The notes beneath the pieces are model-generated. The model had not been told where the DNA came from, searched no databases, and was given only the letters and a program-made list of their open reading frames with translations. A program made the position numbers and the translations under genes. Positions 63,430 through 64,000 of a DNA stretch of 64,000 nucleotides are shown here, in pieces. This stretch comes from Myxococcales bacterium (lineage in GTDB: Bacteria > Myxococcota_A > Polyangia > Haliangiales > Haliangiaceae), in the NCBI GenBank assembly GCA_016716835.1, contig JADJUW010000001.1, positions 3,190,001 to 3,254,000 on the forward strand. The letters are read 5' to 3'. Numbering within the stretch: position 1 is the stretch's first letter; each line of letters starts with the position of its first letter.

Positions 63430-64000
63430 CTACACGCGCTCCCACACCGAGGCGATGCCCTGGCCAACGCCGATGCACATCGAGGCGAGGCCGTAGCGCG
63501 TGCCGTTCGCGCCCGCGGCGTAGCGCTCGCCAAGCTCGGTAACGAGCGTCAGCACGAGGCGCGCACCCGAGGCGCCCAGCGGATGTCCGAGCGCGATCGC
63601 GCCGCCATTGACATTCACCTTATCCGGATCAAGGCCAAGCTGCGCGACGCACGGCAGCGCCTGCGCCGCAAACGCCTCATTGAGCTCGGCCAAATCGATT
63701 TGCGCTGCGGTTAGGCCTGCGCGCGCCAGCACGTGCTGCGAGGCCGGCACGGGCCCAAGGCCCATGAGGCTCGGCGCGACGCCAGCCGCGCCACCCGCGA
63801 CGTAGCGCGCGCGGGGCGTAAGCCCAAGCGCCGCGATCGCGCGCTCGTTTGCAATGATTACCGCGGCGGCGCCGTCGTTGAGGCCCGACGCATTGCCTGC
63901 GGTCACCGAGCCTCGCGCTGGATCAACACCCGCGACGCCGCTGGCAAACAGGGGTTTTAGTTTCTGCAATTGTTCGAGCGTTGTGTCCGCGCGCAGGTGC
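63430..64000 (-). CDS. Acetyl-CoA acetyltransferase (thiolase), partial
   Basis: The C-terminal ~190 residues of a thiolase; the N-terminus lies beyond the window. It joins or cleaves acyl-CoA by thiolysis. Seen here: LRADTTLEQLQKLKPLF near the cut, ASGLNDGAAAVIIANERAI, ELNEAFAAQALPC, the catalytic His in GGAIALGHPLGASGARL and the active-site Cys of ASMCIGVGQG. A biosynthetic (PhaA/AtoB) or degradative (FadA) role cannot be told apart without the rest. Confidence 0.92.
   Translation of the reverse strand, partial: HLRADTTLEQLQKLKPLFASGVAGVDPARGSVTAGNASGLNDGAAAVIIANERAIAALGLTPRARYVAGGAAGVAPSLMGLGPVPASQHVLARAGLTAAQIDLAELNEAFAAQALPCVAQLGLDPDKVNVNGGAIALGHPLGASGARLVLTLVTELGERYAAGANGTRYGLASMCIGVGQGIASVWERV

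Overview
The window comes from a high-GC chromosome of a myxobacterium-like organism (Myxococcota, probably near Haliangium/Kofleriaceae). The evidence is an MglB-MglA polarity pair very close in sequence to the Myxococcus proteins, two Ser/Thr kinases, an FHA protein, a sigma-54 activator, PEGA and zinc-ribbon/TPR membrane proteins, and several Asp/Pro-rich surface lipoproteins. Codon use looks even except in a secreted protein at 46.2-47.7 kb. It reads as core chromosome: I see no prophage, CRISPR array or transposase.

Layout. 0-9 kb: an outer-membrane alginate-export-type barrel (cut by the window edge), then a branched-chain 2-oxoacid dehydrogenase operon (E1alpha, E1beta, E2, second E1alpha), a convergent surface lipoprotein, and the E3 gene. 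E2, the lipoprotein and E3 each carry one single-base indel in a homopolymer. 9-29 kb: queC, a DNA methylase, a DUF971-nitroreductase pair, a PEGA protein with a Ser/Thr kinase, murD-ftsW, a DinG-type helicase, folK with an FAH-family hydrolase, an FHA protein, a hexapeptide acyltransferase and a second DNA methyltransferase. 29-34 kb: a 1325-residue zinc-ribbon/TPR membrane protein and a VanW-family protein.

34-41 kb is an RNA and information-processing cluster: four tRNA-Ser genes with four different anticodons, tRNA-Arg(ACG) 5 nt from tadA (whose enzyme edits that tRNA), a duplicated structured repeat, the SRP RNA, a kinase, then dnaX-ybaB-recR. Apart from the kinase and extra tRNAs this is the gene order known from Bacillus. 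40.6-44.3 kb: mglB-mglA and a tightly linked PqqD-like/HlyD-like membrane protein. 44-64 kb: RNase E/G, a secreted protein of unknown function, a ThrE-type exporter, a lipoprotein, a PTPS-family enzyme with an ExxHGH motif (likely folate pathway), a lytic transglycosylase, thiD, a sigma-54 activator, a DUF4272 protein, uvrB, thiE, a small CxxCH protein, an ATPase/winged-helix regulator, a secreted GH13 lipoprotein and a truncated thiolase.

The most unusual non-coding signal is a family of three dispersed elements of about 150-160 bp (9.0-9.3, 44.3-44.45, 63.27-63.42 kb). Each has long inverted terminal arms, each starts just after a stop codon, and all three lie between convergent genes. The arms differ between copies but change together. 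One copy has a 47-bp tandem expansion, and its core is inverted relative to a flank it shares with another copy. The second is the duplicated hairpin element between two tRNA-Ser genes.
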